Source: Clostridia bacterium (GTDB lineage Bacteria > Bacillota > Clostridia > Christensenellales > Aristaeellaceae). From it: a stretch of DNA of 6,333 nucleotides. Where the stretch lies: positions 1 through 6,333 of the forward strand of contig JAFUGB010000290.1 of NCBI GenBank assembly GCA_017469605.1, written 5' to 3'. The notes below the pieces were generated by a model that ran no database searches, was not told the origin of the DNA, and was given only the letters and a program-made list of their open reading frames with translations. Shown here in pieces: positions 1-5,059 of this stretch. A program made the position numbers and the translations under genes. The stretch's first letter is position 1; each line of letters starts with the position of its first letter.

Positions 1-95
1 AGCAAGCTCATTTTTTCGGACTGCCGCTGATTTTCTTCTGCCCGGAAGCTCTCTTGGCGATATCCAAGTTACAGGCGCAAATTGTTTGTTGTTAT
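1..95. repeat. Dispersed structured repeat, copy 1 (core 31-95)
   Basis: Bases 31-95 match 6269-6333 at 64 of 65 positions in the same orientation; the only difference is C64 against T6302. Weaker similarity continues leftward: CATTTTTTCGG (9-19) corresponds to TATTTTTCGG (6247-6256), while 20-30 differs from 6257-6268 in sequence and by one base in length. Bases 1-8 read AGC-AA-GCT, the tip of a stem-loop whose left arm lies outside the window; copy 2 has AGT-AA-ACT at the same place. Inside the core, CTTGG (53-57) can pair with CCAAG (64-68). No coding potential, transposase or known RNA family is recognised. It lies beyond the 3' end of dnaA. Confidence 0.85.
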
Positions 96-101
96 ATTCA
101 A

Positions 102-174
102 GCCGGTTCGCCCGGCGGGATGCAAGGGATGAAATCCCTTGCCGCAGGATCATAAGGGCCGCGCAGGCCCTTAT
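102..174. repeat. Three tandem hairpins between repeat copy 1 and the dnaA 3' end
   Basis: Three inverted repeats follow one another: GCCGG/CCGGC (102-106 with 112-116, loop 107-111); a perfect 9-bp stem GCAAGGGAT/ATCCCTTGC (122-130 with 134-142, loop GAA); and a perfect 9-bp stem ATAAGGGCC/GGCCCTTAT (152-160 with 166-174, loop GCGCA). In the dnaA direction none is followed by a T run, so they are not classical intrinsic terminators, although they could still end or protect the dnaA transcript. They may instead be the right-hand part of the repeat whose core is 31-95. Copy 2 runs off the window before this part could be compared. Confidence 0.6.
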
Positions 175-225
175 CGTTCCCCCACCAATTTCTGTTTGTA
201 CAGTTTTAATTTGGAATCAGTATTA

Positions 226-1551
226 TTATTTGTTTTGCAGCCTGTGCCGGATATCGTCCATCAGCGCGCCCAGGCTTTCGGAGGTGCGCAGGTCCTCAGC
301 CACCTTATCGCAGCCGTGCAGCACGGTGGTATGATCGCGGCCGCCCATGGCGTCACCGATGCGGCTCATGGAGTTATCGGTCAGCTCCCGGCAAAGATAC
401 ATGGCGATTTGCCGCGGCACGGTGATTTCCCGGTTGCGCCGGGGACCTTTCAGATCCTCGGGCGTCACATTATAATAAGAGGATACCACCCGCATCACAT
501 CCTCGCAGGTGATGTTGTGGGGCTCATGGCTGGCAAATACCTCGCGCAGCGCCTCTTCGGCCAGGGCGGTATCGATCCGGCGGCCGGTCAGCGAGGCGTA
601 AGCCGACAGGCGGGTCAGACTGCCCTCCAATTCGCGGATGTTGCTTTCCACCCGGGCGGCGATCATCTGCAATACGTCGTCGTCGCACTGGATCATTTCA
701 TCCTGGGCCCGGCGGCGCAGGATGGCAATGCGGGTTTCCAGATCCGGGCGTTGGATATCTGCGATCAATCCCCATTCAAACCGGCTGCGCAGGCGCTCCT
801 CCAACCGCGGGATCTCCCGGGGCGGACGGTCGCTGGACACAATGATCTGCTTGCCCGCGGTATGCAGGGCGTTGAACGTATGGAAAAATTCCTCCTGGGT
901 GCTGGTGGTGCCCGCTATGAACTGGATATCATCAATGAGCAGCACGTCCACCTTGCGGTATTTATCCCGAAAATCGGCGGTTTGTCCGGTCTGGATGGCC
1001 GAAATCAGCTCGTTCATAAAGGCTTCGCTGGTTACATAGTTGATCTTGATCTTGGGATTTTCGGCCAGCAGGTAATGGCCGATGGCGTGCATCAGGTGGG
1101 TTTTTCCCAAGCCCACGCCGCCATAGATAAACAGCGGATTATAGGCTTCGGCCGGCGATTCTGCCACGGCCAGGCAGGCGGCATGGGCAAAGCGGTTGCT
1201 GGAGCCCACCACAAAGGAATCAAAGGTATACTTGGGGTTCAGGAAGGAGGGCTTTTCCACCGCTTCCGCCGGGTGCAGATAGGCTTCGGCCTCCTCGGGC
1301 GTCAGAAATTTGGCGTGCATGGGCTGCCGGGCAGTCTGGCTCAGCGCGCTTTCAATGGTGGCGGCATAGCGGGAAACCACGTTTTTCCGGTAAAAATCAG
1401 TGGCTGCCTGTAGCACAAAAAGATCGCCCTCCAGCGCCACGGGCTTCAGCGTTTTGATCCAGGTATCATAGGTCACTTTCATCATGTCAGCGCTTAGCAG
1501 CTGGCATGTCTGATCCCAAAGCAGCGTAGTATCCAAGGAAAAGGCCCCCAT
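226..1551 (-). CDS. dnaA: Chromosomal replication initiator protein DnaA
   Basis: AAA+ ATPase that binds DnaA boxes at oriC as an ATP-bound oligomer, melts the origin and helps load the replicative helicase. All parts are visible in 441 residues: domain I at about 8-85 (LWDQ...YDTWIKTLKP), a very short domain II linker (about 85-105), the AAA+ core with Walker A GGVGLGKT (144-151), Walker B LLIDDIQF (204-211), the arginine-rich RLRSRFEWGL (253-262) and sensor II region SNIRELEGSL (303-312), then the DNA-binding domain IV with signature GGRDHTTVLHGCDKV (403-417). The ATG at 1551 is preceded in frame by an immediate stop (TGA-ATA-CAA-ATG) and gives a full domain I, but no Shine-Dalgarno sequence lies before it. 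It is transcribed away from the origin. No dnaN follows in the 225 bases downstream, unlike the usual dnaA-dnaN order. Confidence 0.98.
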   Translation of the reverse strand: MGAFSLDTTLLWDQTCQLLSADMMKVTYDTWIKTLKPVALEGDLFVLQAATDFYRKNVVSRYAATIESALSQTARQPMHAKFLTPEEAEAYLHPAEAVEKPSFLNPKYTFDSFVVGSSNRFAHAACLAVAESPAEAYNPLFIYGGVGLGKTHLMHAIGHYLLAENPKIKINYVTSEAFMNELISAIQTGQTADFRDKYRKVDVLLIDDIQFIAGTTSTQEEFFHTFNALHTAGKQIIVSSDRPPREIPRLEERLRSRFEWGLIADIQRPDLETRIAILRRRAQDEMIQCDDDVLQMIAARVESNIRELEGSLTRLSAYASLTGRRIDTALAEEALREVFASHEPHNITCEDVMRVVSSYYNVTPEDLKGPRRNREITVPRQIAMYLCRELTDNSMSRIGDAMGGRDHTTVLHGCDKVAEDLRTSESLGALMDDIRHRLQNK

Positions 1552-1660
1552 TTGTATTCAAAAAATGTATAATACGGCGCATGTATTCACGCGACGAAAA
1601 AGGCGAAAAAAATAAGCCTGCCGGCAAAAAACACATTCGCCTGCTTTTTCCGGGTTGATC

Positions 1661-1669
1661 GGTGGATAA
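1661..1669 (-). promoter_or_regulatory. DnaA box, 8/9 (TTATCCACC)
   Basis: Reads TTATCCACC on the minus strand, one mismatch at the last position. It is in the same orientation as the perfect box at 1675-1683, with starts 14 bases apart, which would place the two on nearly the same side of the helix region used for cooperative DnaA binding. It lies in the dnaA leader. Confidence 0.75.
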
Positions 1670-1674
1670 GTGCC

Positions 1675-1683
1675 TGTGGATAA
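1675..1683 (-). promoter_or_regulatory. DnaA box, perfect (TTATCCACA)
   Basis: Perfect consensus on the minus strand. With its 3' flank it forms TTATCCACAGGCA, which is repeated exactly in the opposite orientation at 1744-1756. It lies downstream of the candidate dnaA promoter, so bound DnaA could also repress its own transcription. Confidence 0.9.
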
Positions 1684-1711
1684 ACCATCGATCTGTCTTG
1701 TAAACGCCTTT

Positions 1712-1740
1712 ATAATAGCAGATTTTTGAGAAAAAGGCAA
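1712..1740 (-). promoter_or_regulatory. Candidate sigma-A-type promoter for dnaA
   Basis: On the minus strand TTGCCT (1740-1735) and TATTAT (1717-1712) are separated by exactly 17 bases. The -35 matches 4/6 and the -10 matches 5/6 of TTGACA/TATAAT. Transcription would begin near 1705 and give a leader of about 150 bases containing the boxes at 1661-1683. A second TATTAT at 1574-1569 lies very close to the ATG and has no good -35. No experimental support is available. Confidence 0.5.
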
Positions 1741-1743
1741 GAG

Positions 1744-1752
1744 TTATCCACA
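1744..1752 (+). promoter_or_regulatory. DnaA box, perfect (TTATCCACA)
   Basis: Perfect consensus on the plus strand, opposite in orientation to the box at 1675-1683. It ends up only three bases from the candidate -35 element of dnaA (1735-1740), a placement that suits control of dnaA by its own product. Confidence 0.9.
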
Positions 1753-1779
1753 GGCAGCCGCTTTGCATGGCTTTCAGGC

Positions 1780-1788
1780 GGTGGAAAA
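1780..1788 (-). promoter_or_regulatory. Weak DnaA-box-like site (TTTTCCACC)
   Basis: Reads TTTTCCACC on the minus strand, 7/9 to TTATCCACA. It may be a low-affinity site between the strong boxes and the AT-rich tract, but could be chance. Confidence 0.35.
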
Positions 1789-1847
1789 CTACCGCTTGTG
1801 TTCCCTCCGCCGTGCCGCCACAAGCGCTATGCCCCGCCCGGCGAAAA

Positions 1848-1856
1848 AGTGCATAA
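1848..1856 (-). promoter_or_regulatory. DnaA-box-like site at the edge of the AT-rich tract (TTATGCACT)
   Basis: Reads TTATGCACT on the minus strand, matching TTATNCACA except at the last base. It directly abuts the AT-rich tract, the position where a box that starts DnaA loading onto the melted strand is expected. Confidence 0.45.
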
Positions 1857-1909
1857 ACATTCATTGTTTTAATTTTATTGTAATAAATTGCAATAAAATT
1901 TATTTTTTG
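1853..1909. other. AT-rich tract, candidate DNA unwinding element
   Basis: Only 7 of 57 bases are G or C, in a window whose genes are strongly GC-rich. It adjoins the DnaA box cluster. Inside it, AATTTTATTG (1871-1880) and CAATAAAATT (1891-1900) form a perfect 10-bp inverted repeat around a 10-base AT-rich loop. This composition and position are what origin unwinding elements show; melting itself is inferred. Confidence 0.7.
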
Positions 1910-1938
1910 CCCGATCCGGCCGCTTTGAACGCCTGGGC

Positions 1939-1947
1939 GGTGGACAA
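1939..1947 (-). promoter_or_regulatory. Weak DnaA-box-like site overlapping a promoter (TTGTCCACC)
   Basis: Reads TTGTCCACC on the minus strand, 7/9 to the consensus. It covers the -35 element (1941-1946) of the candidate promoter for the rightward operon, so DnaA bound here could repress that operon. Weak on sequence alone. Confidence 0.3.
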
Positions 1948-1969
1948 ATCGGCGTAAATGTGGTATTTT
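1941..1969 (+). promoter_or_regulatory. Candidate promoter for the orf163-parA-parB-uppP operon
   Basis: TGGACA (1941-1946, 5/6 to TTGACA) and TATTTT (1964-1969, 4/6 to TATAAT) are 17 bases apart. Transcription would start near 1976, giving a leader of roughly 20 bases before the ATG at 1996. Confidence 0.45.
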
Positions 1970-1995
1970 GGTATGGCGTGAAAGGAGTAGCCGCC

Positions 1996-2487
1996 ATGGT
2001 GCATGAGGATTCGGTTGCGCGGGTGCTGCGTCCCTGGCTGGGCGCGGCCTTTCTTGCCGCCTGTGATATCTGCGCACAGCTCTGCGGGGCGCTGAACGCT
2101 TTTTCGCCGGAGGACGGCGATCCGGCGGCATTGTCAGCCCAGCTGGATACGCTGCTGTTCCATCGGGTGCGCGAGCTGACGCGGGGGGATATGCGCGTGC
2201 TGCTGGATGACGGACGGGTGATCCGCATTCGCGTGGACGATATAGACCAGATGGCCGACGAGCTTTTATACCTGGCCCTGTGCCGCCTGCCGCTAAATGC
2301 CTGGCAGTACGGCCGCCTGCGGCAGTTTGCCCTGTCCCATGAAAGCCTTTCCGCCCTGCGGGCGCTCTATGAGCGGTTTGCCGCTTTCCAGACCGAAGAC
2401 GAGCTGGCCCTGATCGCCCGCACCGTACGCGGCTGCCATCCGGCCTACCGCTGGCGCGGCTGGCTGCCCGACCAAAGAGAACCTTAA
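1996..2487 (+). CDS. Uncharacterised 163-residue protein encoded between oriC and parA
   Basis: I do not recognise this protein. Start: ATG 1996 has AAAGGAG (1981-1987) eight bases upstream; an in-frame ATG at 1960 has no such site and overlaps the candidate -10. Codons are G/C-biased at the third position like its neighbours, supporting a real gene. Visible parts: an N-terminal mostly hydrophobic stretch (residues 10-36) with a C-D-I-C-A-Q-L-C cluster (23-30), too broken by charge to call a membrane segment; a beta-like strip with a turn, MRVLLDDGRVIRIRVDD (66-82); then apparently helical segments to about 143, and a basic, tryptophan-bearing tail. It is cytoplasmic by appearance. It is the first gene of the segregation operon, 19 bases before parA, so a role in origin or chromosome function is possible by context only. 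Confidence 0.85.
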   Translation: MVHEDSVARVLRPWLGAAFLAACDICAQLCGALNAFSPEDGDPAALSAQLDTLLFHRVRELTRGDMRVLLDDGRVIRIRVDDIDQMADELLYLALCRLPLNAWQYGRLRQFALSHESLSALRALYERFAAFQTEDELALIARTVRGCHPAYRWRGWLPDQREP

Positions 2488-2493
2488 TATAAA

Positions 2494-2509
2494 GAAGGAA
2501 TTTGCATTG
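2494..2509 (+). promoter_or_regulatory. Ribosome binding site and TTG start that set the parA 5' end
   Basis: GAAGGAA (2494-2500) lies six bases before TTG at 2507-2509. No ATG or GTG lies nearby in frame, and the reading from TTG gives (M)AKIIAVTNQKGGVGKTT, the usual ParA N-terminus; the next in-frame methionine is residue 80, beyond the Walker A motif. The TTG is therefore the start. Confidence 0.85.
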
Positions 2510-3277
2510 GCCAAAATCATTGCTGTTACCAACCAGAAGGGCGGCGTGGGAAAAACCACCACGTCGGTCAATTTAAGCGCGTGCCTGGCTGAACTGGGAA
2601 AAAAAGTGCTGCTGATAGACGCCGACCCTCAAGGCAACGCCTCCAGCGGTTCGGGCGCCCCGGCGGGCGAGCAGACGCTATATGAGGTGCTGCTGGGCAT
2701 TGCCGTAGCTGAAAAAGCCGTGGTTGCCACCGATACGCCGGGCATGAGCGTGTTGCCTTCCGATATACGCCTGGCCGCCGCCGAAATAGAGATGGTGGGG
2801 CTGGAGCGCCGGGAGTACCGCCTGCGGGCAGCCCTGCGCGGCCTGGCCGATGCCTATGATTATATCCTCATCGACTGCCCTCCCTCCCTGGGCCTGCTCA
2901 CGGTAAACGCTCTGACGGCGGCGGGCAGCGTGCTGATTCCCATTCAGTGCGAATACTATGCCTTGGAGGGCGTGCGCAGCCTGACCGATACGGTGAACCG
3001 GGTCAAGCGCGGGCTGAACCCGGCGCTGGAGATCGAAGGCGTGCTGCTGACCATGTTTGACGGCCGTACCAACCTGAGCCTGCAGGTAGTGGCCCAGGTG
3101 AAAAAGCACTTTAAATCCAAGGTGTTCGCCACCACTGTGCCCCGCAATGTGCGCCTGGGTGAAGCCCCCAGCCATGCGCTGCCCATCAACCGCTATGATC
3201 CCCGTTCCACCGGCGCGGAGGCTTACCGCTCCCTGGCCCGGGAGGTGCTGGCGCGCAACGGTGAACGCGTAAAATAA
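2507..3277 (+). CDS. parA: Chromosome partitioning ATPase ParA (Soj family)
   Basis: ParA/MinD-family ATPase that binds DNA nonspecifically as an ATP dimer and moves ParB-bound origins apart; in Bacillus subtilis Soj also modulates DnaA. The 256 residues match the chromosomal Soj type: no N-terminal helix-turn-helix, deviant Walker A KGGVGKTT (11-18) with both lysines, DADPQGN (38-44), LIDCPPSLG (121-129) and RNVRLGEAPS (203-212). Translation starts at TTG. It follows the 163-residue gene by 19 bases and precedes parB by 31 bases, consistent with one transcript. The closeness of parA to dnaA and oriC fits the known link between Soj and initiation; that link in this organism is inference. Confidence 0.97.
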   Translation: MAKIIAVTNQKGGVGKTTTSVNLSACLAELGKKVLLIDADPQGNASSGSGAPAGEQTLYEVLLGIAVAEKAVVATDTPGMSVLPSDIRLAAAEIEMVGLERREYRLRAALRGLADAYDYILIDCPPSLGLLTVNALTAAGSVLIPIQCEYYALEGVRSLTDTVNRVKRGLNPALEIEGVLLTMFDGRTNLSLQVVAQVKKHFKSKVFATTVPRNVRLGEAPSHALPINRYDPRSTGAEAYRSLAREVLARNGERVK

Positions 3278-3308
3278 AACGATCAACCAAAGAAATGAGG
3301 AATGAAGC

Positions 3309-4154
3309 ATGGCTTCCAAAAAAGGTCTGGGTCGCGGATTGGACATCCTGCTGCCGGAAAGCGATGAACCGGCCGGCTCCACCGAGATCGCGCTCAATGA
3401 AATAGATCCCAATCCCGATCAGCCCCGGCGCGCTTTTGAAAAGGAGGCGCTGGAAACGCTGGCCGAAAGCATCCGGCAAAGCGGCATATTGCAGCCCCTG
3501 CTGGTAACGCCCGAAAACGGGCGCTACCGCATTGTGGCGGGTGAGCGCCGCTACCGGGCCGCCCGGATGGCAGGACTGCAAAGCGTGCCCTGCATCGTGC
3601 GGGAAATGAACACCCAGGAGCGCATGGAAGCAGCGCTGATTGAAAACCTGCAGCGTGAGGACCTGAATCCCATGGAAGAGGCCGCCGGCATCCGTGAACT
3701 GATGGAAACCTGCGGCTATACCCAGGAACTGGCCGCCCGACGCGTGGGCCGTTCCCGCCCCGCGGTGGCCAATCTGCTGCGGCTGCTGACACTGCCGGAG
3801 GATATCCAGCAATTGGTGAAGGACGGCAGTTTGTCGGCCGGCCATGCGCGGGTGCTGGCCGGCATCAGCGGGGAGCACACCCAGCGCGCGCTGGCGCAGC
3901 GCATCGTGCGGGAAGAACTCAGCGTGCGCGAGGCCGAGCGGCTGGCCGCGCTGCCCGAGAAACCCGCTGAACCCCGTGAGAAAAAGCCCATTGCCGTGGA
4001 GCTTGAGGATATGCGCGCCCGGCTGCAAAATGTGATCGGCGTGCGCACGCTGCTTACCGGCAGCCTGAAGCGCGGCAAGGTGGTGCTGCAATACAGCACC
4101 GAGGAGGAATTGGAAGCCATCTATGCCGCTATGGAACGGCTGGAAAATCAATAA
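3309..4154 (+). CDS. parB: Chromosome partitioning protein ParB (Spo0J family)
   Basis: CTP-dependent DNA clamp that loads at parS sites near the origin, spreads, recruits condensin and stimulates ParA ATPase. Family marks in 281 residues: basic ParA-contacting N-terminus KKGLGRGLDILL (4-15), NPDQPRRAF (35-43), the nucleotide-binding GERRYRAA (78-85), IENLQREDLNPMEEA (111-125), a helix-turn-helix around 137-163, a charged proline-rich linker near 205-227, and a C-terminal dimerisation segment (about 230-281). ATG 3309 is preceded by GAGG (3297-3300) at eight bases. Length is normal for Spo0J. No parS-like palindrome (TGTTTCACGTGAAACA type) was found in this window by eye. The stop codon is 11 bases before uppP. 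Confidence 0.97.
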   Translation: MASKKGLGRGLDILLPESDEPAGSTEIALNEIDPNPDQPRRAFEKEALETLAESIRQSGILQPLLVTPENGRYRIVAGERRYRAARMAGLQSVPCIVREMNTQERMEAALIENLQREDLNPMEEAAGIRELMETCGYTQELAARRVGRSRPAVANLLRLLTLPEDIQQLVKDGSLSAGHARVLAGISGEHTQRALAQRIVREELSVREAERLAALPEKPAEPREKKPIAVELEDMRARLQNVIGVRTLLTGSLKRGKVVLQYSTEEELEAIYAAMERLENQ

Positions 4155-4165
4155 GGGAGACCAAT

Positions 4166-5005
4166 ATGCTTCTTAATTTGCTCAAATCGGCCCTGATGGG
4201 GCTTGTGCAGGGCATCACGGAATGGCTGCCCGTCAGCTCGGGCGGACACCTGCTGATTCTGAACGCGCTGCTGCCCCTCAAAGGAATCACCGAAGATTTC
4301 TGGAATCTGTATGACGTGGTGATTCAGCTGGGCTCCATCCTGGCGGTGGTGGTGCTGTATTTCCGGCAGCTCAATCCCTTTGCTTTGTCAAAATCCTCTG
4401 CCGAAAAACGGGATACCTGGACGCTGTGGTTCAAAATCATTGTGTCGGTGATCCCCAGCGGGCTCATCGGCATAGTGTTTAACGACTGGATTGAAGCGCA
4501 TCTGAACGGCGCGGTCACCGTCGCCATCGCGCTGATCGTATACGGCGTTGTTTTCCTGCTGCTGGATCGGCTGGAGGGCGGCAGGCACGCCCGGCAAATC
4601 AACAGCGTCCAGGGCATCACCTATCAGACAGCCTTCCTGATCGGCTGTTTTCAGGTGCTTGCGCTGATCCCTGGCACCTCCCGCAGCGGCAGCACCATTA
4701 TTGGTGCGCTGCTGCTGGGCCTGGGCCGCACGGCGGCGGTGGAATTCAGCTTTTTCATGGCCATTCCCACCATGGCGGGGGCCAGCCTGCTGAAATGCGC
4801 CAAGTTCATCATGAACGGCGGTTCCATGACGGGCGGCGAAGCCGTCATTCTGGCCGTGGGATTCATCGTGGCCTTTGGGGTATCGCTGCTGGCTATCCGG
4901 GCGCTGGTCAATTACATCCGCACCCATTCCTTCCGGGTGTTCGGCATCTACCGTGTCGCGCTGGGCGCGGCGGTGCTGGCCCTGGCGGCGGCGGGTATCC
5001 TGTAA
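4166..5005 (+). CDS. uppP: Undecaprenyl-diphosphatase UppP (BacA family)
   Basis: Integral membrane phosphatase that converts undecaprenyl diphosphate to undecaprenyl phosphate, regenerating the lipid carrier for peptidoglycan and other envelope polymers; extra copies give bacitracin resistance in several bacteria. The 279 residues carry both family signatures: Q15-x3-E19 running into WLPVSSGGH (20-28), and PGTSRSG (169-175). S25, H28 and R173 align with residues important in E. coli BacA. The sequence alternates hydrophobic helices throughout, as expected for a polytopic protein of this length. ATG 4166 has GGGAG (4155-4159) at six bases, overlapping the parB stop region, so it is probably translated from the parAB message. 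Sharing an operon with parAB is not the usual placement. Confidence 0.97.
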   Translation: MLLNLLKSALMGLVQGITEWLPVSSGGHLLILNALLPLKGITEDFWNLYDVVIQLGSILAVVVLYFRQLNPFALSKSSAEKRDTWTLWFKIIVSVIPSGLIGIVFNDWIEAHLNGAVTVAIALIVYGVVFLLLDRLEGGRHARQINSVQGITYQTAFLIGCFQVLALIPGTSRSGSTIIGALLLGLGRTAAVEFSFFMAIPTMAGASLLKCAKFIMNGGSMTGGEAVILAVGFIVAFGVSLLAIRALVNYIRTHSFRVFGIYRVALGAAVLALAAAGIL

Positions 5006-5016
5006 GGTATTTTCAT

Positions 5017-5042
5017 GCGGCAGGCTCAGCCTGCCGCGTTTT
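5017..5042 (+). terminator. Intrinsic terminator or attenuator after uppP
   Basis: GCGGCAGGC (5017-5025) and GCCTGCCGC (5029-5037) form a perfect GC-rich 9-bp stem with a 3-base loop, followed by GTTTTG. It begins 12 bases after the uppP stop. The T run is only four long, so termination may be partial, letting some transcription reach proC, whose ribosome binding site starts four bases after the T run. Confidence 0.7.
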
Positions 5043-5059
5043 GATAAGGAGGCATAACG

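Larger units (their letters stand above)
1671..1756. repeat. 13-bp perfect inverted repeat carrying the two DnaA boxes
   Basis: TGCCTGTGGATAA at 1671-1683 is the exact reverse complement of TTATCCACAGGCA at 1744-1756, separated by 60 bases. The match covers the 9-base DnaA box plus four flanking bases (GGCA) and stops on both sides. The candidate dnaA promoter (1712-1740) lies wholly between the arms. Confidence 0.85.
1552..1995. other. Probable chromosomal replication origin (oriC)
   Basis: This 444-base gap between the divergent dnaA and the 163-residue gene contains two perfect TTATCCACA boxes, one 8/9 box beside them, several weaker boxes, and a 57-base AT-rich tract. Box cluster, adjacent AT-rich element and neighbouring dnaA form the standard bacterial origin signature. 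The order from dnaA is: dnaA leader (1552-1660), box cluster (1661-1752), weak boxes (1780-1856), AT-rich tract (1853-1909), then the promoter of the rightward operon. Gene orientation diverges here, which fits bidirectional replication. Strand-skew data from the whole genome are not available in this window. Confidence 0.88.

Noticed and set aside
31..95. Repeat core as a CRISPR repeat, tRNA or insertion-sequence end
   Set aside because: Only two copies 6.2 kb apart, no spacers, no cloverleaf, no transposase and no target-site duplication visible.
139..1413. A 424-codon open frame on the plus strand opposite dnaA
   Set aside because: It is the antisense shadow of dnaA, whose motifs are unmistakable. 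GC-rich codon bias removes stops from the opposite strand.
1601..1660. Attenuator in the dnaA leader (AGGC/GCCT stem followed by T run)
   Set aside because: The stem is only four pairs with an 11-base T-rich loop; too weak to claim.
1960..1995. Upstream ATG at 1960 as the start of the 163-residue gene
   Set aside because: It lies before the candidate -10 element and lacks a ribosome binding site, whereas ATG 1996 has AAAGGAG at ideal distance.
2678..4151. Long minus-strand open frames opposite parA and parB
   Set aside because: They mirror confidently identified genes, have no family motifs and no ribosome binding sites; they are shadows of third-position G/C bias.
2507..4154. A parS site within or near parAB
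   Set aside because: No match to the TGTTTCACGTGAAACA-type palindrome was found by eye; sites may lie outside this window.
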